Source: Sophora flavescens (lineage: Eukaryota; Streptophyta; Magnoliopsida; Fabales; Fabaceae). Taken from it: a stretch of 64,000 nucleotides of DNA. Below the pieces are notes generated by a model. The model searched no databases and was not told the DNA's origin. It saw only the letters and a program-made list of their open reading frames with translations. The stretch is from contig CM061065.1 in NCBI GenBank assembly GCA_030762895.1, positions 62,004,200 through 62,068,199 of the forward strand. The letters run 5' to 3'. Positions within the stretch are counted from its first letter, which is position 1. Every line of letters starts with the position of its first letter. Both the position numbers and the translations under genes were made by a program. This document shows positions 21,526-32,570 of this stretch, in pieces.

Positions 21526-24500
21526 TAGCTGCTACCTACACCCCTACTGAGACACCACGTTGTGCCATTAGTTATTTATTAATCTTAATTGGATACTTAA
21601 CGTTAAAATACATAAAAATTATAACTTAAATATAAAACATATAACATTTGAAAGTTAAAGCATCACACTTTATAGATATAATACATACACCATATATGTC
21701 TTGCATCAGAGTTATCAAAACACTGTATAGGGTATCCTATCAGTAGGATTCCTTGCAGGTACATACTTACACAAATTATTATAGTCAGCGGAAAATAAAC
21801 GTCTTCTAAGACTCAGTGGCCCTAAACACTAAACTACGCCGCTGGAATCCACAACTCTTCCTCCCGCGTTCGGTTCATATGGAGTTCCATCTAGTTCCTC
21901 GGCAACTGGTTCCTTCATCGAGTCTTCTCAAATGGTCACATGATAAAATATATACCAAGTACAGAAAATAGGGGATAAGAAACAGTTCTATCATCAAAAA
22001 GCGGAAAAGGGTCATAGTATATCATACAATAAATGTCACAGACAATCAACACCCAAAATTAGCAATCATCCTCAAATTATAATATTGTCCTCTACCCTCA
22101 ACTCATGCCATCTAAATCCTTATGCTAACATAACTGTCTCTATTCCTATAACATTCGTCAGTAGTCCATGGTAGTCCGATACAAAGAACTCAGTATAGTA
22201 CACTTCTATCTTTTGATATGATAAGACTCGGCATAGTGTACTTCTATCTTTCGATAAGATAGGATCCAGTATAGTGCTCTTCTATCTTTTGATAGGATAA
22301 ATCAGATCAACGCGTCATGGAAAGAAAAAGTATCTGCATCAAAGCCTCTATATGAATCTCACTATCTCGCATCAATAATGTACTTAGTACCTCAAGCTCC
22401 CATCATAACCTCAACTCGCATTCTATGTCACATCTCATCCATTAGATAACTTAATTAAGCTAGGAACCTCTAAGTCAATTCATTCCCTCACCTAAACAAT
22501 CATCTCCCGAACAACATATATCATTGCTTAAATCAACTAAGCATAGTATTAAAAATCAGGCAGATCATGCATCACACAATATTAGGAAATATTCAAATAC
22601 CACAAAATATCACATAAGCAATTCAATAATAATAAATTCAATCAACCTCAGATAAGATAAAATCATCCTAACGTCAATAAACCTACAATCCCCGAATTAC
22701 CATTGGTTTTACAGAAAAGGTTTCCAATGTGATTTTGGTCTTGTGATTACTCGACTACTAGTAGGGTTTAGGTCGCCATACACAATTATTATAGAATATA
22801 CTACTTATCGATTCCGACGGTAGATTGGTTCTTTCTCCTACCTGACTTATCACCGGATTTCCCGAACTTCCCGATCCTCGTTACTCTACCACGGTTAATG
22901 GTTAACCTTCAACCAAAACAACATAACCACTAGTTAATCAAACAAAAACCAATCATGATAATCCTAGGTTAGTTTCGGCCATGACTCAAAAATAGGGCTA
23001 GGGTTATTTTCTCAATTCTATATTTTGGATTCTAGTTACTATAGTATTAACTAGCATAGATAAATTGTTATAAGTTAAAAGTATAAAACAAAATCCTCTA
23101 ATCCTCTAACCTCTAGGGTTAGGGTTTCGGTCATGATGAGTAAAATAGACTATAAATTCCCTTTGTTCACAAACTATTGGATCTAGAACCTACACACCTT
23201 AGCTAGTTTATACAAATCATGATCTAGTTAAAGATTGAAGAAAACTTATTTTGCTCACATGAACACAAATTCGGCCAGGATAGAAAATAGGGCTAGGGAT
23301 TTCTTTTGATTTCAAGTTTCTAGATATAACAACTAGAGGTATTAAAGAGTTAAGATCAAGTGTCATATTTTAAAAATTGAACAAAACTTGCTTTGCCTAA
23401 AAATACCTAGCTTCGGTCAAGACTAGATAAATAGGAAAGAAAATGCTTTTGATTACATGCTCTTAGATGGTGAAAGTAGAAGACATATCAAGATCATAGA
23501 AATTGGTTTCACATTAAAATGATTTTTCTACAATTTTCTAGAATTATTTGAAGTTCTAGATCTAGAAATAGGAATTTGTGAAATAGTTGATGAAAATGAA
23601 GTTTGATGGATGATTAATGAAGCTAAGATGATTAGGAAGAGATTCATCACCTTAGAATGTAGATGTTTGATGAGGAACTTGAGAAGAAATGAAGAACTTA
23701 TCAAGAACACAAAGGGTGTTCTTGGTGTTTTAGTGAAGAACAAGCTTGAATGAAGAAAATGAAACTTTGGTTAATGTGGGGGAGGGGCAGCCACGAAAAT
23801 GAGAGTGTGAGGGAGTGAAAATGCCTTTGTTTAATGTTAAAATGAACCAAGGTTAAGTTAATTTGGCATAAGTTAAGTTTAGAAAATAATATAATAACTT
23901 AAATATGGTTATAATAACCTAACTAGAGTTAATTTGTAATCATGATTAAGTTAAAAGATGTGGTGGAGAATGAAGGGAGGTGTGACTAATTTTGGGCCAT
24001 ATCTCATGAGTCATCCATGATTCATTGATCCCATCCATTAGCGGTTCTCGGAAATCTCGTACTCAGCTCTGTCATTTACCCGATTTCGGTTTTTTAGAGG
24101 AAAATGATGAAACGAAAGAAAAATGAAATAGGTATGGTTTAGTATATATGGCTGCACGAAATTGAGGAGATGTGGGAGGTTTACAACCATGTAAAATGAG
24201 TGGTTAAGAGTGCGTAGATGTGTCTTGTTAATAATCGCGAAAGCTTGGGGTTATTTTGGTCATTTTACCTAAAAGTCATGATTACTAGCATTTAATGCTC
24301 ATAAATGCTTGGTGACTCATCCTCCATGAGTCATCATGTATGACTCGTTGTCCCGATCTCTTTACGGGTCTCTGCAGTTCCGTTTTCTACTCCGTCGGTT
24401 TCCCTATTAGGGTTTGTCTGTTTTTCGATCGAAAATTTTCAAAATAACCAAACTCGTTGGAAATATGTTTTAAACATGAACCATTTTGTTCACGAGTAAA

Positions 24501-25355
24501 AATTAGGTTTTCTGATCATTAAAATCTTACTGTCAGTGAAAACACCGACTGTTTTCCGTCCGAACATTTACCAAAATTCGTCCGGATAAACATATTTTAT
24601 TTATGATCATAAATTTGGAAAGTAGAGTTCCTCACAGACAAAATATAAAAAAAATCTACAAATTTCAGTTTCGGGTCAAATTAGGGTTTTCTATCGGTAT
24701 AAAATTATAGTGTTATTTAAAAACGCAGACCGGTTTCCGTCTGAGTTTTAAACCCAAATTTTAACCAAAGCTTCCTACCATAGAGTAGGTTCTAGATATG
24801 ATTTTGTTTCCCCCAAAATCATTTCCAGGGTCTCATATAAAAATTTAAATAAATATATATTTACCGTTAATACAGTGTATCCGAAAATCAGGTTGTTACA
24901 CCTACACTTGCTCCATCCACACCTAAATCGTTTTTTAAAAATTTATTACAAAAATACCCTTAATCAGGTTGTTACAACGATTAAATACCGGAATATAATT
25001 TCAATATTTTTTACCTTCAAATTTTTGTGTTTCTGGCAATTAGTTGTCTGACAACAAAATGAAGTATTCTGGTAACTAATTGCCAGAAACTCAAAAAACT
25101 TGAAAAAAAAAAAATCAATCCGACAATTAGTTGCCGGAGAGTAATTGTTTCAGATTCCAACAATTAGTTGTCGGTAGGCAGAGATTCTTGAAAAATATAT
25201 TCAAACAATTAGTTGTCGGTAGGTAGAAATTCTTAAATAAATTATATTTCGGCAACTAATTGCGGCAACTCACAAGGGGGTAAAAAAGTCATTTCTTCTC
25301 CAAAATTAAAAGTGTGGGGGTGGATGAAGCAAATATAGAGGTGTAGGTAGCAACT
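21526..25355. mobile_element. Small TIR element carrying a solo LTR
   Basis: Left end GCTGCTACCTACACCCCTAC, and the reverse complement of the right end GTTGCTACCTACACCTCTA, form an inverted repeat that continues through TTGCT.CATCCAC. Without the Tekay LTR the element is about 470 bp. The interior (25020-25265) holds several CGGCAATTAGTTG inverted motifs. A target duplication was not resolved. Confidence 0.6.
21548..24900 (-). repeat. Solo LTR of the Tekay-family element, 3353 bp
   Basis: It starts TGAGACACCACGTTGTGCC and ends GGTTGTTACA. It is flanked by a perfect 5-bp duplication CCTAC (21543-21547 and 24901-24905). It is collinear with the LTRs at 32571-35939 and 40755-44173 (shared gggtatcctatcagtaggat, gattactcgac, tgactcgttgtcccgatctc) but clearly more diverged. 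No PBS, PPT or coding region adjoins. Orientation is inferred from those LTRs. Confidence 0.92.
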
Positions 25356-25674
25356 GCCTTTATTTTCTTTTGTAATTCCAACATAATATCATGTCTCAAA
25401 TTTGAAATTAAGCTAAGTTGTAGAGTCAGAAAGGTGGAATTGAACCACAATTGGTTTTTTTGTTAAATATATTAAATAAAATTACCACAAGATGACTACG
25501 ATTGAACCAATAAACCTTGAACTGATACCTTCACCGACTCAATGATCGGTCCGATTTTAAAAATATTACAAATATCCAAACAAGAAATCAGATTTTGCAT
25601 TGCTTTATCACAAATCAAGCACCACTTGGAATAATATTAATAATGTTCAAACTTGTAGTTAATAACATATCAAG

Positions 25675-25706
<32 letters not shown>

Positions 25707-25890
25707 GGAATGAAGTAACTTGTTAACCAACAACTTGGTTAATGATAAACAAAAATTTTGGTTAATACCGTTGAACACATCATTAACTACAATTTTGAAC
25801 ATCATTAACCATTATCGTTTGTTGTCACTTTTTTTATGTTCAAATATAACAGAACTTATATTTTAAGTAGCACTAATCATCAACATACTT
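25356..25890. other. No gene; (TA)n(TG)n microsatellite
   Basis: The only feature beyond TIR-element debris is a (ta)n(tg)n run at about 25675-25707. Confidence 0.6.
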
Positions 25891-26156
25891 TTGGTTTGCA
25901 AGAAAAAGAACTTTCTTTTAGGAAAAGATCTTTTGAAGAAATAAATACCACAGGGTGATTATATGACTATATGTGTTGTCAACAGCTAAAACTTGCTTTC
26001 AGTAATAGACCTATATTTATATTGATAAAGTTGTACTTTAAAGAGTCACCCAATTGACAGGACGAATATAGACACCAGTTTGTGGGTCTTGAATTACATT
26101 TAACTCAAATAGTTGAGGACTTTTATTAAAACTAGCTAAACAGGAATTGAGCTCCT

Positions 26157-28311
26157 TCAAGCAGATAAAGCTCCAGCAGAAGTCACCAGAGGGACCAGCT
26201 TCCCCTGACTGTGCAAGGCAGTTGTTGCTGCATAGAAGTAGAAGGATCAAGAAGACAATTCAATAAATTGTATGAAATGAAACCAAATGATTAAGAACTT
26301 GTGTAGATCTATAAAAAAAAGATATAAATCATACAGTCACAGCCACCAATATGGTTTCCACCAATAAACACATTTGGCACAGTCCGCTGACCAGTCCACT
26401 CAGCTAATGCTGATTGGATCTCACTTCCATCAGCTGCAAAATGTCCAACCAGATGGGTCAAGTCACTTCTTTTCACATACAAAATTACACAGAAGGAATC
26501 ATGGTAAAGCCATAGATAATGGAAGAAGCATTTTCAGAACAAAAGGAAATCCAATTACCAGAGAATTCCATGCTTGTGAATAGCTTCCCACACAACCGAG
26601 TGGAAATAATATATGATTTAACTATTTAGAAAATAACTATTGAACTGCATGCAACTTCTTGTGACAAACAATCCCTGATTCAACACTTCACTAATGTTTA
26701 ATTACTACTTAGTAATCGTTATTCCTGTTACCTGTATCATTCCAGAATACTCCATAGAAACCAATACCTATCTAACCTTCTACCAGTAAACACAGAATTA
26801 CCTAAAGTACCACTTTTATAGAAAGTCCATTGAAAATTCAATGTGGCTAAACATAAGGCAGTAGGCACATGCATCTCTAATCTCATTAGTAAAAGGCAAA
26901 CACACACACCACAACCTTGTAATATTGAAAGAGGCCAAAACAATTCTATAATTAACCTTCCTGATAACACCCCACCCCCCTCAACCTCCTAATCAATATA
27001 ATGTTTCCAATTGAAGTCTTCAATTGCGGTTTGTGAAGGCTTAGGAACTGCAACACAACTGCAAATGTGGCTACGGGAGCCATATTTTCCTGTGATCGCA
27101 AAGCAATTGGAATCGTGACCATTACTACAACTACAACTTCAAAACACAATATTATTATTGAAGAAGTATGTAGGCCTTAATTGCTATCATCTTGCTCAGA
27201 GCAAACTGCAGAAAATAGTATTACGTCTGTTTACTTTGTTTCTAGTTTCCTGTTTTCAGAAAAAGTTAGAAAAATATCACAATGTTTTCATTTTGTTTCA
27301 TGTTTCCAAAGATTTTTACAGGAATAAAGATTTCATATTTTCACTGTTTCCTGTAGAAATCTTTGGAAACAAGAAACAAAATGAAAACAAAGTGACATTT
27401 TTAATTGAAATTGGAACCCCTAATGTTCAGGATTTGAAAAAGGAGCTGAATTTATACATATGCCCAATTTGACTAGAATCTAAGGGATATTTGGTGTCTT
27501 TCATTTCCCGTTTTTCAAACATTTGCGATGGAAATGACACAATAAAATTAAGAAATAAAGGAAAAACAATGTGACATTTTTATAATTTACTAATATATAT
27601 GAAATGCTAATAAAAACAAAAAACAAACTAAACACGGCTTTTTATTTCCAGTGGATATAGTCTGAATGTGAAACCATTCCAAAACAAACGACACCGTCTA
27701 ACCCTTTCTTTAACATACATATACGAAAGCCAGGAAAAAAACAGACCATAAAAGGCACAATTAGATTTAGTGTTAGTAAATAAGCACTTATAAGGGACTA
27801 ACCACAGAATAATACAAAGAGGGATACCCTAACACAACACAAGTCAAATTCAAAACCATGCAGAAAATCATACATATTCAGAAAATCATACATTCACGCA
27901 TTAATTCACCATTGGATCAATTAGTGAAAGTACTTGAGAAACCCTAAAATTGATCCAAAATTACATTAGTGCGCATGAATGCGTGAATTCATGATTTTTT
28001 TGATTGCAGAGAATCCATTTATTTTGACCCAAATAAAGGGTTTCATGAAAACTGTGATCAAATTCACGAGACCATAAAACAATAGCAGAGACAAGACATA
28101 TCGAAACAAAAGCAATAGCAATGGGGTTTAAGAAAAAAGGAGAGAGAAGAACTCACATTCGGTGTCGAGTTCAATGGCCTTATAAGTGATACCCAATTGA
28201 CGGAAGAGCTGTTTCACTTGGGTGCAGAAAGGACAATAGGATTTGCTGCAAATGAAAACGCAAAGTCGTTTCAGGAGGGGAAGAGAAAGAGAATCAGAAA
28301 GTGAGAGAGAG

Positions 28312-28368
<57 letters not shown>

Positions 28369-28421
28369 AAAACGACGACCGGATTGGAAGACACGATCTC
28401 CTTGGCTTTCGGCAGCGCCAT
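26157..28421 (-). CDS. Glutaredoxin, GrxC2-type (class I), copy 2
   Basis: Exons on the minus strand: 28421-28366, 28245-28157, 26433-26335, 26227-26157 (TGA). Exon lengths (56, 89, 99, 71) equal those of copy 1, with GT..AG introns of 120, 1723 and 107 bp. The 104-residue product has the same CPFC redox site, TVP loop and GGCD motif. By eye, 9 of 315 coding bases differ from copy 1. Seven are silent; two give V to A and P to S in the last exon. This pattern suggests both copies are under purifying selection. Intron 1 is longer because a GA/GT microsatellite abuts the splice donor. A foldback insertion lies in intron 2. The role is GSH-dependent disulfide reduction, as for copy 1. Confidence 0.93.
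27278..27394. repeat. Foldback repeat in intron 2 of glutaredoxin copy 2
   Basis: Arms of about 46 bp (27278-27322 and 27348-27394; left arm includes ttcattttgtttcatgtttc) pair almost perfectly around a ~25 bp loop. It lies within a roughly 195 bp insertion (about 27217-27412) absent from copy 1, so it is probably a foldback MITE. Confidence 0.7.
28296..28365. repeat. (GA)n/(GT)n microsatellite at a splice donor
   Basis: About 35 bases of pure GA, plus GT and more GA, occupy most of intron 1 of glutaredoxin copy 2, right up to the donor (minus strand CAG|gtctctctc). Copy 1 has a shorter interrupted version (13805-13857). Confidence 0.85.
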
Positions 28422-28510
28422 CTCTATGCTCTCTTATCACCTTTTCGTTTCTTATGAATCCAAAAAAACCCGAAAATGAAATGCTTCAGCTTTACGCTGT
28501 TTGGTGTGTG

Positions 28511-28518
28511 TATATATA
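28511..28518 (-). promoter_or_regulatory. TATA box of glutaredoxin copy 2
   Basis: The sequence tatatata lies about 90 bp upstream of the ATG at 28421, matching the copy 1 position. Confidence 0.55.
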
Positions 28519-29394
28519 CTAACGCATTTTTTAATTTGTCGTACATTTTATTCCATAGATATTTTATTTGTTAAATTTTTTTTTTTGTGCTTTGTTTAAT
28601 AATTATGTTTTTTTTAACACATTTCTTTTGGTTTTTTTTTTTGCTATTCTCGAAACGCGTGTATATAAATGTGATAAAAAGTAAGTGAGAGATAAAAATA
28701 AATATATACAGTGTTATATACGATATCTAAATTTTATGTTTAAATAACACAACTCTTATTTTATTTGTTATTTTGTACATTCTAAAATATACATGTAAAA
28801 TTAGTCAAGAAGGAACTCTGAAAAAATATTTAAATAAATCGTAAATATGAAAAAAAATAAAGTTTGACACCAAATAAACATAGGATTAAAGTAGTATGTA
28901 TTGTTATTGATATCCATTAATATCTTGACATGTGTGTTTTTATTTTAACAGTCAAGAAAAAAAATAACAATAGTATTGATGTGTTAAGATATTAGTGGAT
29001 GTCAATGTAAAGATCATTTATATTGACGGTGCTTAAAAATTAATTTTTTTTGACAAACAAATTAAACTCATAAACATATCATATTTGTATAATAATATAG
29101 ATATAAGAAGGCTAATGACAAGGTTACAACTATAAAATCATTAAAATGAAACCCGATAAAGTGTGAAAGTAATCTTTGATGTTATAAAAGTATATTGAGA
29201 TATTGCTTACTAATTAATTCCGAAGGATTTCACTGATACTATAAAGATTTTTTTTCCAGATTATTAATCTATTATAAATTATTATATCATTAAAAATATT
29301 TGACTCTTATTATAATTATGTTAATTTTGACAAGTGCTCTCAACCTCTCTATCAAACAGAAATTTAGGCAATTAAGAACTAGTTAGCATACAAA

Positions 29395-30095
29395 CAAAAA
29401 TAATTAATGGAGGTAAACGAAGAAATAAAAATAAAAATAAAATAACTAAAACCATAAAGGAAAATAGAAGACAATGAAGAAAGTAAAATAAAATAAATAA
29501 AACAAAAAAGGAAAAATGAAAATAATTAATGAAGGCAAATAAAGAAATTAAAATAAAATAAATGAAACCAAAAAGGTAAAATAGAAGTAAATGAAGAAAT
29601 TAAAATAAAATAAAATAAATAAAAACAAAAAGGAAAAACACAAATAATTAATGAAGGTAAATGAAGAAATAAAAATAAAAAATAAAATAAATAAAACCAA
29701 AAAGGAAAAATAGAAGTAAATGAAGAAATTAAAATTAAATTAAAATTAAAAAAAGGAAAAATGAAAAATACAAATAATTAATGAAGGTAAATGAATAAAT
29801 ACAAATAAAAATAAAATAAATAAAACCAAAAAGTAAAAAAAAAGAAGTAAATGAAGAAATTGAAATTAAAATAAAGAAATACAACTAAAAAGGAAAAATA
29901 CAAATAATTAATGAAGGTAAATGAAGAAATTAAAATTAAAATAAAATAAATAAAACCAAAAAATAAAAATAGAAGCAAATGAAGAAATTAAAATTAAATT
30001 AAATAAATAATACTAAAAAGGAAAAATAGAAGTAAATGAAGAAATTAAAATAAAAATAAATAAAACCAAAAAGGAAAAATACAAATAAGTAATGA
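29395..30095. repeat. AT-rich minisatellite, copy 2, left part
   Basis: Same units as 14690-16160, with fewer repeats. The array is cut by the MULE at 30096 and resumes for about one unit at 50066-50140. Confidence 0.85.
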
Positions 30096-30196
30096 GGATT
30101 TTTTTATAATATCTTTCTTTTCCTTTTTATATACCACTTTACCACTCTTTTCACATTATATACCATTGTACCACCAATTTTTTTTTAAGTGAGAAG

Positions 30197-30568
30197 TAGG
30201 GGGTGAGAATAGGCTATGCCCAGTTAGGCATTGACAAATGTGGGTCTGTCCTACGTTCCAATGCTGAGGCCCGAGCCTGGCCTATTAGTCTGAAATAGGT
30301 CAATTTTTAAGGTCCGAGCCTTGCCTGACCTGAAAGCCTACTTAAAAATTAACATACTTATCAATAAGACCTTTCAATATGTATCTACCTATAAATAAGT
30401 CATAGCCTTCACTTGTAAATAGACTCGTAGGCCTCCAATAATAAAGGAGTTGGTAGACCTTTACTAATAAATATGTCACTCGGTATTCAAAAATAAATAG
30501 GTAAGTAGACCACTACATGGCCAATAGGTGTTTACTTTCAAATATTATAAATAATGTAAATAATATCT

Positions 30569-30608
<40 letters not shown>

Positions 30609-30816
30609 TGTGTGTGTATGTGTATGTATTAAATAGGCCGGCCTGATAGGCCTAAAAGGTTTTTTTTTAAAAGTCTTGGGCCTGACCTCTTTAGCTATGT
30701 AGGCTTTTTAAATAGCCTTGATCTGACTTTTTTACTAAATAGGCTAGACCGAATTAAGCCTTAAATAGACTGGATCATAGGTCCCCGACGAGCGGCATGT
30801 CCAATTCTCACCCCTA
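30197..30816. mobile_element. hAT-type MITE, 620 bp
   Basis: Ends TAGGGGGTGAGAATAGGCTA and (reverse complement of right) TAGGGGTGAGAATTGGACATGCC-type form an inverted repeat. Flanks gtgagaag and acgagaag (right copy one base in) match at 6 of 8 positions, the hAT duplication length. The interior repeats ggcctgagcct/aggcctaaaagg words and contains a (ta)n run at 30574-30605. Non-coding. Confidence 0.65.
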
Positions 30817-31109
30817 CGAGAAGCTGCCCCCCAAAACACGACTTGTCAACCATGTTTTTTTATAATTATTTTTAAATTATGTAATGGTTTAATATATTTA
30901 AGTATTAATTTATTTATTTAGTCATTTAATTAATTTAAATAATTAACCTCATTGATTAATTATAACAAATAATTTTATTAACTATAATAATTAATTTAAT
31001 AATTTAAATAGTTAATTAATTATTATGATTAAATTCTAAATTAAAATTAATTAAAATTAAAAATACAATAATTACAAATACAAGAAAATTAATCTCCTAA
31101 ATGGTATCA

Positions 31110-31290
31110 CACTGTGGAGGTTGCCGTTTCGGTGTTTGTCCTTTTGTTTTACTCTGACACCCCATTATCACAATGAACGAAAGTCATTATTTCACTCTGA
31201 CCCGCGCACAGTGACTCTGACACCTCATTATAATAATATAGGACGAAAGTCATTATTTCACTCTAATACAACCCAGCTAGCATTATTACC
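31110..31290. repeat. Short direct repeat ~80 bp apart
   Basis: Two copies of a segment with actctgacacc, cattat and acgaaagtcattatttcact occur at about 31152 and 31213. They lie inside the MULE; the function is unknown. Confidence 0.55.
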
Positions 31291-31321
31291 AGAATTTGAT
31301 CCTCTTGTAGAACCAAGAGGT

Positions 31322-31370
31322 CATGACATGGGTTGACGATATCGCCAAGCAAAAGTAGACCCAAGCATAT
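31322..31370 (+). pseudogene. MULE transposase fragment, left of the copia insertion
   Basis: One frame reads VDDIAKQK, stop, TQAY and joins in frame, across the copia element, to 48217 (DEGQYWGHMTTNVAG). The context GHMTTN is typical of the MULE transposase region before the SWIM zinc finger. A stop codon and the small size show it is a relic. Confidence 0.65.
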
Positions 31371-31963
31371 TGTTAATGTGTCTTCAAAAATCAGTTTGTG
31401 ATTAAGTTAGTTAAATCAGTTTTTCTGTTATATGTTAATGTTAGTTACTGATCACAATTAATATCTCATGGGTTTTTGAAACTGATCTAACTAACTTCTT
31501 CTATCTGAGTTCGGTATGTGTGTCTATATATATGATGTCGACTAGTTGTATAAGCACCGGGGAGAGAGGCTAAGCTGCATTCATTCTACAACTTGTTGAA
31601 ATCAGTGTGAAAGAAAGGATCAAGAGAGAATTAGAGAGGGTTCTTGAGGGAAAAACAGAATCAGAGTTAGAGTTTGGGTGTGAAGAAAAACTTGGTTGTA
31701 TAAGGGGCTAAGGCTAGAACACTCATAGGGTGTGGCTCTGTTGTAAAAGAACTCTTGTTCTTGTTTCCTTTTGGTTGATCATAGTGGAAAGATACTGCTC
31801 CCCTCACATGGACGTAGGCTATATGAAAATATAGCTGAACCATCAAATTTCTGGTGTCATTCTTTACTGCTTTTATCTTCCAGTTGTGTTTCTGCATTCC
31901 TTTAATCTTTGCTTGCAAACCATTGTGCTTCCTGTCAAGGCTTGAGGCATCAAATTCTTTACA
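31371..31963 (+). repeat. 5' LTR of the nested copia element
   Basis: 593 bp. TATA-like tctatatatatga near 31524-31534. It is followed by the PBS at 31966. Confidence 0.92.
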
Positions 31964-31965
31964 AT

Positions 31966-31980
31966 TGGCGCCGTCTGTGG
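31966..31980 (+). other. Primer binding site of the nested copia element
   Basis: TGGCGCCGTCTGTGG lies two bases after the LTR. The first eight bases match the tRNA-Asp-type PBS used by many plant elements; the tRNA identity is uncertain. Confidence 0.7.
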
Positions 31981-32009
31981 GGAGGTTGCTGAGAGAGGAA
32001 GCTGGAAAA

Positions 32010-32570
32010 ATGGGATCAACAAGATTCGACATAGAGAAGTTTTCAGGCTCAAATGATTTTGGCTTATGGAGAATCAAGATGCAAGCCATCTTGGTGCATA
32101 ATGGTTTGGCTGATGCTTTGAAGCGGGATGCTGCTCTTCCCAAGACCTTGTCCGAAAGGGAACAGAAGGAACTGACAGAAAAGGCTAGGAGTGCTATAAT
32201 TCTATGCCTTGGAGACAAAGTTCTAAGGGAGGTGACCAGGGAACAAACTGCTGCAGCACTCTGGCTCAAACTAGAGTCCCTCTATATGACCAAATCAGTG
32301 GCTAATCGACTGTTTTCAAAGCAGCAGCTATACTCATTCAAGATGGCTGATGAATTGCCTCTATCAGAACAAATATCTGATTTCAATAAGATCTTGGATG
32401 ATTTGGAAAATCTTGATGTGAGATTGGATGATGAGGATAAAGCACTCATAATGCTCAGTGCATTACCAAACAGTTTTGAGCATTTTAAAGATGCAATCTT
32501 GTTTGGAAGGGACAAGGATCAAACCATCTCACTTGAAGAGGTTCAATCCTCCATCAGAACCAAGGAGCTG
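32010..32570 (+). pseudogene. copia gag, 5' part, cut by the Tekay insertion
   Basis: ATG at 32010 starts MGSTRFDIEKFSGSNDFGLW, a common copia Gag start. 187 codons are open to the insertion point, ending IRTKEL. The frame continues at 44179 after the Tekay element and one AGCTG copy. An upstream in-frame ATG at 31854 lies in the LTR and is not the gag start. Confidence 0.88.

Larger units (their letters stand above)
20920..25575. mobile_element. Degenerate TIR element rich in ACCGG words, interrupted
   Basis: The left part (20920-21110) repeats accgg/aaccggt words and starts near ggtagtcagaaccagaccga. The right part (25430-25575) ends gatcggtccgattttaaaaa, roughly its inverted counterpart. 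Between them lies the smaller TIR element with the solo LTR. Non-autonomous elements with such ends are common in dicots. The borders are approximate. Confidence 0.4.
25891..30095. repeat. Segmental duplication, copy 2, left part
   Basis: Collinear with copy 1 from 11371 to the minisatellite. The right part resumes at 50066-50484 after a 20 kb insertion. The unit must therefore predate that insertion. Confidence 0.88.

Noticed and set aside
31667..32269. A 200-codon minus-strand frame across the copia LTR and gag
   Set aside because: It is antisense to gag and the LTR; a similar frame occurs over the other LTR (47915-48247). No motif supports translation.
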